The notes under the pieces are model-generated. The model saw only the letters and a program-made list of their open reading frames with translations, had not been told where the DNA came from and made no database searches. From positions 1,256,995 to 1,320,994 of the forward strand of contig NZ_RQWN01000001.1 of assembly GCF_003977755.1 (NCBI RefSeq): DNA of 64,000 bases. Direction: 5' to 3'. This document shows, in pieces, positions 54,107-62,864 of the stretch. Source of the DNA: Haloterrigena salifodinae (lineage in GTDB: Archaea > Halobacteriota > Halobacteria > Halobacteriales > Natrialbaceae). Position 1 is the stretch's first letter. Every line of letters starts with the position of its first letter. The translations under genes were made by a program, and so were the position numbers.

Positions 54107-54421
54107 CGTATCGCAGGCTTTCGGCTCGAGGCAGTTTGTTACGCGTTGCGATCAGGTGTCGAGTCGTCGAGTCGAACGGCGCTCTGCGCGGGCGTGCGCG
54201 CCGTAGGAGCCGGAATCAATCGTTTCGTCCGCGGACTCGATCGCTCGCCGCTGTAAGATCACCCTAGCCGCGCTACGATGCCGAACCGATTTGGGACAAC
54301 GCGGTTCGGCGCGCGATCGCTCTTGACTGCGACCGGCGGCTGGCGGTCGGGGCTCGTCGATCCCCGGCACCAGCATCGCCTCAACCCAAACCACTACCCA
54401 CTCGAGGCGTCATCCCCGTGT
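54107..54421. other. intergenic region (315 bp)
   Basis: Between the divergent low-complexity membrane protein and the S9 peptidase. No gene, repeat or terminator was recognised; a longer frame in phase with the peptidase runs through most of it but is Arg/Pro-rich and unlikely to be translated. Confidence 0.45.
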
Positions 54422-56242
54422 ATGGGCAGCTACGAGATCGAACGCTACCTCAATATTCGAAGCGCCTACGGGACCTCCTTCGGTCCGGACGGCGAACGAC
54501 TCTCCTTCCTGATGAACACGACCGGGACCCCGCAGGTCTGGACGCTCGAGGAACCCCGCACGTGGCCCGAACAGCGGACCTTCTACGACGAACGAGTGAC
54601 CTTCGCCTCGTGGTCGCCCGAGCGATCGGAACTGATCTTCGGGATGGACGAGGGCGGCAACGAGCGCGCCCAACTCTTCAAACTCGACGCCGAGACTGGC
54701 GAGATCGAGAACCTGACGGCGATGCCCGACGCCAAACACCGGTGGGGCGGCTGGAGCCACGACGGCGAGCGGTTCGCCTTCGCCTCGAACCGCCGTGACG
54801 AGTCCGTCTTCGACATTTACGTCCAAGACCGCGACGAGCGGGGAGCGGACGCGGAACTCGTCTACGAGGGCGACGGCTGGCTCTCGCTGTCCGGCTGGAG
54901 TCCCGACGACTCCCGGCTGCTGGTCTCGCAGGCCTACTCCAACTTCGACCAGGATCTGTACGTGCTCGACCTCGCGGCCGACGAGCCCGACCTCGAGCAC
55001 CTCACGCCCCACGAGGGCGACGTCCGCTATCAGAGCGCCAGTTGGGCCCCGGACGGCGAAGGTATCTACCTCGTCACCGACGAGGGCGACGCCGACACTC
55101 TCTATCTCGCCTACCTCGACCTCGAGAGCGGAGCCCTCGAGACGGTCGCCGACGGAGACGGGTGGAACGTCGGCGGCGTCGCGCTGGACGACGAGACGGG
55201 CCGGTTCGTCTACTCCCGGAACGTGGAGGGCTACACCGACCTGACCGTGGGCGAATTCAACGGGAGCGATCCCACCGCGTTCGAGACCTTCCCGGAACCC
55301 GATCTGCCGGGCGGGATCTCCGGCGGTGTGAGCTTCGATCCCGACGCCGAGCGCTTCGCGCTGTCGACGACCGGCGACGCGGTCAACACGAACGTCTTCG
55401 TGGTCGACATCGAGAGCGGCGAGACCGAACAGTGGACGCACGCGCCGACGGCGGGCATCCCCTCCGAATCGTTCGACGAGTCCGACCTCGTCCACGTCGA
55501 GAGTTTCGATGATCTCGAGGTGCCAGGCTTTCTGACGCTTCCCGACGGCGCCGAAGACGGTGAGACGCCGGTCATCGTCGATATCCACGGCGGCCCCGAG
55601 AGTCAGCGCCGACCCTCGTTCTCTTCCGTCAAGCAATATTTCCTCGACCGAGGCTACGCCTACTTCGAACCGAACGTCCGCGGCTCCGCGGGCTACGGCG
55701 CTGACTACGCGGCCCTCGACGACGTCGAGAAGCGGATGGATTCGGTCGCCGACATCGAGGCCTGCGTAGAATGGCTGCAGGACCACCCCGCCGTCGATCC
55801 TGACCGGATCGCCGCCAAGGGCGGCTCCTACGGCGGCTTCATGGTGCTGGCCGCGCTGACGGAGTACCCCGACCTCTGGGCCGCCGGCGTCGACGTCGTC
55901 GGCATCGCCAATTTCGTCACGTTTCTCGAAAACACCGGCGACTGGCGCCGCGAACTCCGCGAGGCCGAGTACGGTTCGCTCGCGGAGGACCGCGAGTTCC
56001 TCGAGGGAATCTCGCCGACGAACAACATCGAGCGCATCGAGGCGCCGCTGTTCGTCCTCCACGGCGAGAACGATCCGCGCGTCCCCGTCGGCGAGGCCGA
56101 GCAGATCGCGGAGAAGACCAAAGCGCAGGGCGTCCCCGTCCGCAAGCTGATCTTCGAGGACGAAGGCCACGGCTTCTCGAAGCTCGAGAACCGCATCGAG
56201 GCCTACTCCACGATCGCGGACTTCCTCGACGAGCACGTCTGA
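54422..56242 (+). CDS. S9 family prolyl oligopeptidase/acylaminoacyl peptidase
   Basis: 606 residues from ATG at 54422 (MGSYEIERYLNIRSAYG). N-terminal 350 residues form a beta-propeller of WD/TolB-like blades; the C-terminal alpha/beta-hydrolase domain has Ser469 in GGSYGGFM, Asp551 in HGENDPRVP and His583 in DEGHGFSK. This is the S9C layout of peptidases that cleave oligopeptides. Cytosolic (no signal). Confidence 0.92.
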   Translation: MGSYEIERYLNIRSAYGTSFGPDGERLSFLMNTTGTPQVWTLEEPRTWPEQRTFYDERVTFASWSPERSELIFGMDEGGNERAQLFKLDAETGEIENLTAMPDAKHRWGGWSHDGERFAFASNRRDESVFDIYVQDRDERGADAELVYEGDGWLSLSGWSPDDSRLLVSQAYSNFDQDLYVLDLAADEPDLEHLTPHEGDVRYQSASWAPDGEGIYLVTDEGDADTLYLAYLDLESGALETVADGDGWNVGGVALDDETGRFVYSRNVEGYTDLTVGEFNGSDPTAFETFPEPDLPGGISGGVSFDPDAERFALSTTGDAVNTNVFVVDIESGETEQWTHAPTAGIPSESFDESDLVHVESFDDLEVPGFLTLPDGAEDGETPVIVDIHGGPESQRRPSFSSVKQYFLDRGYAYFEPNVRGSAGYGADYAALDDVEKRMDSVADIEACVEWLQDHPAVDPDRIAAKGGSYGGFMVLAALTEYPDLWAAGVDVVGIANFVTFLENTGDWRRELREAEYGSLAEDREFLEGISPTNNIERIEAPLFVLHGENDPRVPVGEAEQIAEKTKAQGVPVRKLIFEDEGHGFSKLENRIEAYSTIADFLDEHV

Positions 56243-56349
56243 TCGACTCGAGACGGATTTGGGCCGCTAGTTTTGTTAGCCCATGCCGGACGTTAATCGT
56301 TCCCCATTACCTTAGCAAGACTTACAGTTCAGCGGTTTGGAAAACATGT

Positions 56350-57306
56350 ATGGAAGCTATCAAAACGACCGCCCTGACCAAACGGTACGGCGAGGACGTC
56401 CTCGCGGTCGACGGCCTCGACTTGACCGTCGAAAACGGCGAAGTCTTCGGCTTCCTCGGCCCGAACGGCGCCGGGAAGTCGACGACGATCAACATGCTAT
56501 TGGACTTCGTTCGCCCCTCCGACGGAACCGCGACGGTGCTCGGCCTCGACGCGCAGGCCGACACCGACGAGATCCGCCACCGAATCGGCGTCCTCCCCGA
56601 GGGTGCGAGCGTCTACGACCGACTCACCGCGCGCGAACACCTCCAGTGGGTCATCGACACCAAGGGAACCGACGACGACCCGGACGCCCTCCTCGAACGG
56701 GTCGGACTCACCAGCGAAGACGGCGATCGAGCCGCCGGCGGCTACTCGAAGGGGATGACCCAGCGACTGGGCTTCGGCATGGCGCTGGTCGGTGACCCCG
56801 ACCTCCTCATCCTCGACGAACCCTCTTCGGGACTCGACCCAACGGGAATGCAGGAGATGCGCGAAATCATCCAGCAGGAGGCCGAACGGGGGACTACGGT
56901 CTTCTTCTCGAGTCACATCCTCGGCGAGGTCGAGGCCGTCTGCGACCGGATCGGAATCATGAACGACGGGAATTTGGTCGCAACCGGCACGCTCGACGAC
57001 CTGCAGGGCGACCTCGACCTCGGTGCGCCGATCTCGCTCGAGGTCGCGACGGTGCCCGACTCGCTCGCCCTCGAACGAGTCGAGGGCGTTCGCTCGGTCA
57101 GCGTCGAGGGGACGACGATCACGGCGACCTGCGCCGAGCCCTCGGCTAAGGCCGACGTCGTCGAGCGCGTCGCCGCCGAAACGACCGTCGAGGACATCAT
57201 CTCCGAGGACACCTCGCTCGAGCAGCTGTTCAACACCTACACGAACGGCGAGCGCGCGGGAGACGAAGATAAGGCCGAGGCACCGGCACCGGAGGTGTCG
57301 GCATGA
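56350..57306 (+). CDS. ABC transporter ATP-binding protein (ABC-2 type)
   Basis: 318 residues. Walker A GPNGAGKST, Q-loop and signature region, Walker B LLILDEPSSGLDP, D-loop, and a C-terminal extension after residue 225 as in NatA/CcmA exporters. Its TGA and the permease ATG overlap as ATGA (57303-57306), so the pair is translationally coupled. Confidence 0.93.
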   Translation: MEAIKTTALTKRYGEDVLAVDGLDLTVENGEVFGFLGPNGAGKSTTINMLLDFVRPSDGTATVLGLDAQADTDEIRHRIGVLPEGASVYDRLTAREHLQWVIDTKGTDDDPDALLERVGLTSEDGDRAAGGYSKGMTQRLGFGMALVGDPDLLILDEPSSGLDPTGMQEMREIIQQEAERGTTVFFSSHILGEVEAVCDRIGIMNDGNLVATGTLDDLQGDLDLGAPISLEVATVPDSLALERVEGVRSVSVEGTTITATCAEPSAKADVVERVAAETTVEDIISEDTSLEQLFNTYTNGERAGDEDKAEAPAPEVSA

Positions 57307-58124
57307 GCACGTTAGCCGTCGCGAAGAAGGACTTCCTCGACGTTCGCCGGGCGAAGATCGTCTGGTTCGTCGCCAGCCTCTACCTGCTTCTCGCGGTAGC
57401 GATGTTCTACTTCGGTCAGAACAGCGTCGAGGAGCCCGAATTCCGAAACGCCCTGCAGAGCCTGACCGGCACCGGAGCGTTGGTTCTCACGCTCGTCGCG
57501 CTCGTGACCGCCTATCTCGCCATCGCCGGCGAACGCGAGTCCGGCAGCATCAAGTACATGCTCTCGATCCCGAACAGTCGTCGCGAGGTCGTCCTCGGGA
57601 AGTTCCTCACCCGGTCGGGCGTCGTCGTCGCTTCGATCCTCCTCGGCTTCGGGATCGGCGCCGTTCTCGGGGTCCTCTGGTATCCGTCAGTCGACGTCGA
57701 GATGTTCCTCGGAGCGCTCGCGCTGACGATCCTGTTTACCCTGACGTACGTCTCGGTCGCGATCGGCATCTCCGCCGCGACGGCCTCGCGCTCGCGGGCG
57801 ATGGGCGGGACGATCGCCTTCTTCTTCGTGACGACCGTTCTCGTCCTGTTCGGACTGGTGAACACCGCACTCGGCTGGATCTTCAACGACGTCCTCGGCC
57901 GCGATCTCTCCGGAGAGGTGCTCACCTTCATCGAGGCGCTTATGAGTCCGATGATAGCGTTCTCTAGAGCGTTTAATATCTTCCTCGCGGACCTGCCCGA
58001 AGGGGCCTTCCAGGATCAGCCGTGGTATCTCGAGGGCGAGATGATGATCGTCATCTTGCTGGCGTGGCTGATCGTTCCGCTCGTGCTCGGCATCTGGCGG
58101 TTCGAACGCGCTGATCTGGGCTGA
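57303..58124 (+). CDS. ABC-2 type transporter permease
   Basis: 273 residues, with six hydrophobic segments, including IVWFVASLYLLLAVAMFYF and a GERESGSIKYMLSIP extramembrane motif typical of ABC-2 exporters. It pairs with the ATPase just upstream. Likely exports a hydrophobic or signalling molecule; substrate unknown. Confidence 0.9.
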   Translation: MSTLAVAKKDFLDVRRAKIVWFVASLYLLLAVAMFYFGQNSVEEPEFRNALQSLTGTGALVLTLVALVTAYLAIAGERESGSIKYMLSIPNSRREVVLGKFLTRSGVVVASILLGFGIGAVLGVLWYPSVDVEMFLGALALTILFTLTYVSVAIGISAATASRSRAMGGTIAFFFVTTVLVLFGLVNTALGWIFNDVLGRDLSGEVLTFIEALMSPMIAFSRAFNIFLADLPEGAFQDQPWYLEGEMMIVILLAWLIVPLVLGIWRFERADLG

Positions 58125-58221
58125 TCGGCGGCTCTCGTCCCCGCTTTTCACCCGTCGATCGCTGACCGATCGGCGATCGGCGCTTTGGACGTCAATCAGG
58201 CAGACGACCGGCTGATCGCGA

Positions 58222-59283
58222 TCAGTTGATGACGCCCGTTTTCGTCGCCACTTCGAGCGCGGCCCGCTCGTTCATCCCGTCGCCCAGAATGGTGTAGCGG
58301 TCGCGGATCTCGTGGCAGGTCGTCAGCGCTTCGATCACGGTCTCGTCGTCGATGCCGAGTTCGACGGCGGTCGTCGGCGCGTCGATGCTCGAGAGGGCGT
58401 CCCGAATGTCCCGCCAGATGCCGTCCTCGCCGCCGTGTAAGTAGGCGGTCATGATCGAGCCGACGCCGACCTGGTGGCCGTGGAGCGCCGCGTCGGGCGC
58501 CAGCCGGTCGAGTTGGTGCGAGAAGAGGTGTTCGGCGCCGCTGGCCGGTCGCGAGGAGTCGGCGATGCTCATCGCGACCCCCGAGGACATCAGCGCCTTG
58601 CTGACGACCCAGGCTGACTCCTCGAGTCCCGGGCGGATGAGGTCGGCGTTGTCGACCAAGATCTCGGCGGTCATCTCCGAGAGCGCGGCGGCGTACTCGG
58701 AGTACTCGACGTCCTTGAGCCGTTTGGCGAGCCGCCAGTCCATCACCGCGGTGTAGTTAGAGATGATGTCGGCACAGCCCGCGGTCGTCAGTTCCCACGG
58801 GGCCTGCGAGAGCACCTCGGTGTCGGCGACGACCGCCAGCGGCGGCTTGGCCGCGACGCTGTGGCGGGTGTCGCCGTCTGGGACGGAGCCCCGATTACTG
58901 ATGACGCCGTCGTGACTGGCCGCCGTCGGCACCGACAGAAAGCCCATCTCGAGGTGGTGGCTGGCCATCTTGGCGATGTCGATGGCCTTGCCGCCGCCGA
59001 TGCCGATCAGGTAGGAGGCCTCTGCGGCCTCGGCGGCCTCGATCACATCCTCGACGGCCTCGAAGGACGCCGTCTCGACGGTGACGACGGCGGGGTCGAT
59101 TCCGGCGGCTTCGAAATCGGTGGCGATCGGGTCCGCCGCGACGTCCTTCGGCGTCGGACTGGTTACGAACAGCGGCCGGCCCTGCAGGTGCAGATCGTCG
59201 ACGACGTCGACGACTCGGTCGATAACGCCGTGCCCGACCACGACATTGCGCGGCAGGCGAATCCACGTCGACTTCTCGAACAT
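58222..59283 (-). CDS. egsA: sn-glycerol-1-phosphate dehydrogenase
   Basis: 353 residues. Makes G1P, the backbone of archaeal ether lipids, from dihydroxyacetone phosphate with NAD(P)H. Iron-containing alcohol dehydrogenase-like fold: cofactor loop IGIGGGKAIDIAK, SVPTAASHDGVISNRG, and metal-ligand region LFSHQLDR and HGHQVGVG. Size and motifs match the archaeal family. Convergent with the ABC-2 operon on its left. Confidence 0.96.
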   Translation of the reverse strand: MFEKSTWIRLPRNVVVGHGVIDRVVDVVDDLHLQGRPLFVTSPTPKDVAADPIATDFEAAGIDPAVVTVETASFEAVEDVIEAAEAAEASYLIGIGGGKAIDIAKMASHHLEMGFLSVPTAASHDGVISNRGSVPDGDTRHSVAAKPPLAVVADTEVLSQAPWELTTAGCADIISNYTAVMDWRLAKRLKDVEYSEYAAALSEMTAEILVDNADLIRPGLEESAWVVSKALMSSGVAMSIADSSRPASGAEHLFSHQLDRLAPDAALHGHQVGVGSIMTAYLHGGEDGIWRDIRDALSSIDAPTTAVELGIDDETVIEALTTCHEIRDRYTILGDGMNERAALEVATKTGVIN

Positions 59284-59442
59284 ACCGGATCACACACACC
59301 CCCGGGACATGGGTTTTTCCTCGCGGGGCCATCAATCGGTGAGCTCTCACCCACGGCCCGTCGACGTCGAGGGCGGTGAGCCCGACGCCGTCTATCAAAT
59401 CGATCGAACAGATTAGTAAATTTCCAACTGGTATGGTGAGGT

Positions 59443-60519
59443 ATGATCGCGGTGACTGCGTTCTGGGTCTGCCTGCTCGCTGCCGGCTACGTCGGTGGCC
59501 GGTGTTACGGCTGGTACTCGCTCCGACGCGCCCGTGACGACGGTCGCTCTCGCGGGACGTATCGGCTCCTCGCCGTCGTCGGCCTCGCTGCGGTTATCGG
59601 CCTCGCGTTCGGCGGCCTCGTCGCCGCGACCGAGCGCGCGCTCGCATCCGTCCATCCGGCACTCGCGGGCGGGCTCGCCGCACCACTCGCCTGGCTCCCG
59701 ACTGCGGCCGGAGCGATCGTCGCCGTGCTAGTCGCGTACCTCGGCGTCTTTCCGTACGCCCGCGAGCGACGCGACCTCGAGACCGACGCCACGACGGCAG
59801 TCGGCCGGCTCGCCAAGTACCTCGCGGCGATCGCGCTCTTCGTGATGGGGGCGCTCGCGCCGTTCACAGCGCTGGTCGCCGCGTCCGACCCACGCCCGTC
59901 GCTGATCCCGCTCCTCTTTCTCGTCCTCGTCCTCGGGAGCTACGCCTGGCTCCAGCACAGCGTTCGGCTCTCTCAGACGGTCACCGAACCGACGCCCGAC
60001 CAGCGCCGACGGCTCGAGGTCGCGGCGGATCGGGCCGACCTGTCCGCCGCAATCGTCGGCGTGATCCCGGGTCGCGAAACCGAAATCGCTGGCCTCTATC
60101 TCGACGGACCGTTCTGGAACCGCCGCGCGTACGCCACCGACTACGCGCTCGAGGTCCTCGGCGACGACGAGCTGGCGGCGCTCAGTGCGCGGGCCAGCGC
60201 CGTTGACGACCGTCGACTCCTCGAGCGGCGAGCGGTCGTCACGGCAGTGCTGTTCGGCCTGTTCCTGACGCTGACCGTTTGGCTGTCGTTCCTCGGTGCG
60301 ATCGTCGCCCTCGCGGTCGCCGGACCGCTCCTCCTTCGAACACTCCAGCGAGCCGAGTTCGCCGCCGATCGACGCGCGGCCGAGGAGGTCGGTGCGGACG
60401 CGCTCGCCCGCGCGATCGAGGCCGGAGCGGACACGACCGACGATCGGACCCGTCTCCACGAACGGCTCGCGGCGAAGCCGTCACGGGCCCGGCGGCTTGA
60501 GCAACTCCGCGAGCGCTGA
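59443..60519 (+). CDS. M48-like membrane protein lacking catalytic residues
   Basis: 358 residues. Three or four N-terminal TM helices, a soluble domain, and more TM near residue 265. The sequence parallels HtpX-like M48 peptidases: TDYALEVLGDDELAAL (normally dG.LL..L..dEL.AV), then SARASAVDDRR where the zinc motif AHELAHVRxRD should be, and downstream the conserved EFAADRRAAEEVGADALARA. Thus the two His and the catalytic Glu are gone while the distal Glu-Ala-Asp motif remains. A pseudo-peptidase, perhaps a membrane regulator. Confidence 0.75.
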   Translation: MIAVTAFWVCLLAAGYVGGRCYGWYSLRRARDDGRSRGTYRLLAVVGLAAVIGLAFGGLVAATERALASVHPALAGGLAAPLAWLPTAAGAIVAVLVAYLGVFPYARERRDLETDATTAVGRLAKYLAAIALFVMGALAPFTALVAASDPRPSLIPLLFLVLVLGSYAWLQHSVRLSQTVTEPTPDQRRRLEVAADRADLSAAIVGVIPGRETEIAGLYLDGPFWNRRAYATDYALEVLGDDELAALSARASAVDDRRLLERRAVVTAVLFGLFLTLTVWLSFLGAIVALAVAGPLLLRTLQRAEFAADRRAAEEVGADALARAIEAGADTTDDRTRLHERLAAKPSRARRLEQLRER

Positions 60520-61509
60520 TCAGAGCGTATCGAGGATCCCTAACACGCGCTCCTCAGCCTCGCGGTCCGGCCCGTTGTCGTCGCCGTCCCGGTCGCTCTC
60601 GAGGTGCGCCTCAACCGACCGTTCCATCGCCTCGGCGGGCGGCGTCGCCTCCCAGCCCAGCGCGGCGAGTTTCGCTGTCGAGAGGACGTGCGGATAGTCC
60701 CGATAGAGCACGTAGTCGTCGAGTTCGATGTCGGCGGCGGCGAGTTCGCGCGGGCCGGCGGTGATGATTTCGACGTCGGTCTCGAGCCGGTCCGCGATCA
60801 GCTCGACCATCTCCGCGAGCGTGACGAGCCGTCGGTCGCCGACGTTGTAGGCCTCGCCGGGCTCGCCGCGCTCGGCGACGATCCGGAGCGCACTGGCGAC
60901 GTCCTCGACGTACGCGCGATGCCAGACGTTGGTGCCGTCGCCGGGGACGACGACGCGGTCGAAGCGGTTCACGCGGTCGATCCACCAGTCGAGGCGCTCC
61001 GTGTAGTCGTGGGGACCGTAGACGACCGGCGGGCGGACGCTCATCGCGTTCACCCCCTGCTCGGCGGCCGCGAAGACGGCCCGGTCACCCTCAGCCTTCC
61101 GATTACCGTAGGTCTCCATCGAGTCGTCGGTCGCCTGGTCGGGCGTACAGGGTTCGAGGGGCGTCTCGTCCTCCCGCTTGGGAATGTCCTCGCGGCCGTA
61201 GGCCGAGCCGCTGGAGACGTAGACGTAGGCCTCGCAGTCCGCGAAGATCCGCGTCGCCTCGCGGACGTCCCGTGGCTGGTAGGCCACGCAGTCGAAGACC
61301 GCGTCGGGGTCGACGGTCGTCGCGGCCGCCTCGAGGGCCGCTTCGTTCGTCCGGTCGCCCTCGACGTGGTCGACCCGGTCGTCGTCCGCGAAAGGATTCT
61401 CGTGACTCCCGCGATTGATGATCGTCACGTCGTAGCCGTGCTCGAGGAGTTCTTCGACGAGGTGGCGGCCGATAAAGCGCGTGCCGCCGATAACGAGTGC
61501 GTCGTCCAT
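60520..61509 (-). CDS. NAD-dependent epimerase/dehydratase (extended SDR)
   Basis: 329 residues. Glycine motif GGTRFIG (GxxxxG, atypical SDR), and the active-site pair Tyr-x3-Lys in METYGNRKAEGD. C-terminal parts (GDGTNVWHRAYVEDVASAL, YNVGDRR) match nucleotide-sugar dehydratase-like SDRs. Shares no bases with, but directly abuts, the stop of the upstream convergent gene. Substrate may be a sugar nucleotide; unspecified. Confidence 0.88.
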   Translation of the reverse strand: MDDALVIGGTRFIGRHLVEELLEHGYDVTIINRGSHENPFADDDRVDHVEGDRTNEAALEAAATTVDPDAVFDCVAYQPRDVREATRIFADCEAYVYVSSGSAYGREDIPKREDETPLEPCTPDQATDDSMETYGNRKAEGDRAVFAAAEQGVNAMSVRPPVVYGPHDYTERLDWWIDRVNRFDRVVVPGDGTNVWHRAYVEDVASALRIVAERGEPGEAYNVGDRRLVTLAEMVELIADRLETDVEIITAGPRELAAADIELDDYVLYRDYPHVLSTAKLAALGWEATPPAEAMERSVEAHLESDRDGDDNGPDREAEERVLGILDTL

Positions 61510-61684
61510 ATCCGATCCTCGACGGTCGCGTGGAAAACGGTGGCGAACCGGACGGCGATCCGACCCGCTCGACGTCGGCGAGTCCGGCCGACCGCCGCGT
61601 CGGAAGTAACTATTCGACGCAGCCGAAAGTCACTCTCGATACGAACTGGTTCTTTTTCCTCGTTCGTCGTAGCCGGCGTTACCC

Positions 61685-62692
61685 ATGACATCACAACAGC
61701 GGCCGGAGCGCTCTCCCGAGTATCCTCTCGAGTGCGACCACTGTCACTATCCGATCCCCGGCGAACCCGAAGAGACCGACGACGGGCAGTTCTGTTCGAC
61801 GACCTGTCTCGAAGCCGGCGAAGACGGAGACGAGGTGCCCGATCCGAGCGCGTACAAGCGCATCGTTACAGGTGTCGAACCCCTCGATTCGCTGATTCCC
61901 AACGGCGTCCCCGCCGATTCGTTCGTCTGTCTGTCGGGAGAGGCAGGGACCCGCCGGAGCGAACTGCTGACCGAACTCGTCTGGCGCGCCATCGAGCGCG
62001 GCGAGCCGGCCGTTCTCGTGACCGCGACTACGCCGCCGGCGGCGGTCCTCGAGCGCTTCTTCGAGAACGGCTGGAACGTCCTACCAGCCCTCGAGGACGA
62101 CCGCCTCCGGCTCGTCGACTGCTTCACCCACCAGCTCGCCGACCGCGACGCGTTCCGCGACCACCGCGGCGAGTGGATCGAGTTCGTCGGCGAGGCCGCC
62201 GCCGACTCGATCGTCCCGATCGAGGAGCCGACCGATGTCGAACCGATCCTGCGGGAGCTGAACGAGGCGCTCGACAACCTCGAGATGACCGAGACCGGGC
62301 TGGTCGCGATCGATTCACTGAGCGAACTCGCTCGCGGCCTCGAGACGGACCACGTCCACGAGTTTGTCACCGAGACGCGGGCGACGGTCTGCAAGGCGCG
62401 GTACGTGCCGATCTTCGGCGGCTGGACGGCTGGCGACGAAGGCGTCGCGATGGACGAATCGGTCTTCGACGGCGTCGTCGACCTGCGGCTGGCCGATCAC
62501 CTCGAGCCCGACACGCGACTCCGGCAGCTGGGCGTCCGGAAGCTCACCGGCGCCCGCTCTCTCCCCCAGTGGATCACCTACGAGTACGAACCAGTTCGGG
62601 GCCTCCTCGCGTCCGTCGTGGAGACCGCCGGACAGGCGACGCCCGGCGGCCCGCCGTCACGGGAAATGCAGGGCGTCCGGGAGCGGCGCTGA
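61685..62692 (+). CDS. KaiC/RecA-like protein (HTR-like) with degenerate P-loop
   Basis: 335 residues. An N-terminal zinc knuckle (CDHCHYPI and FCSTTC) is followed by a KaiC/RAD55-like fold: GVEPLDSLIPNGVPADSFVCLSGE, then GTRRSE where GxxGxGK[ST] would be, and GLVAIDSLSELARGL as Walker B. The P-loop Lys is Arg and a Gly is missing, so normal ATP binding looks unlikely. Haloarchaea have several such HTR-like proteins associated with signalling, with unclear role. Confidence 0.8.
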   Translation: MTSQQRPERSPEYPLECDHCHYPIPGEPEETDDGQFCSTTCLEAGEDGDEVPDPSAYKRIVTGVEPLDSLIPNGVPADSFVCLSGEAGTRRSELLTELVWRAIERGEPAVLVTATTPPAAVLERFFENGWNVLPALEDDRLRLVDCFTHQLADRDAFRDHRGEWIEFVGEAAADSIVPIEEPTDVEPILRELNEALDNLEMTETGLVAIDSLSELARGLETDHVHEFVTETRATVCKARYVPIFGGWTAGDEGVAMDESVFDGVVDLRLADHLEPDTRLRQLGVRKLTGARSLPQWITYEYEPVRGLLASVVETAGQATPGGPPSREMQGVRERR

Positions 62693-62864
62693 CACATTCG
62701 GGCGCGTGCACGCTAGCGCGCGCTTTCCTTTTATCCGCCCGGACGGTCCAGCACACGATGTCGACAGCACCGTGGTGCCGGCCCTGTCCGCGACCGGCCG
62801 GCAACGCACGGCCAGGAATCGAGACGAGTGACCACCGAGCGACCACAGCGCCACAGTCACAGCC
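62693..62864. other. intergenic region before the terminal gene
   Basis: About 170 bp. TTTTATCC near 62735 is the only TATA-like stretch, about 125 bp before the ATG at 62865; no other feature recognised. Confidence 0.4.

Noticed and set aside
54410-56236. 600-residue antisense frame opposite the S9 peptidase
   Set aside because: Exact shadow of the peptidase, whose catalytic triad is complete on the plus strand.
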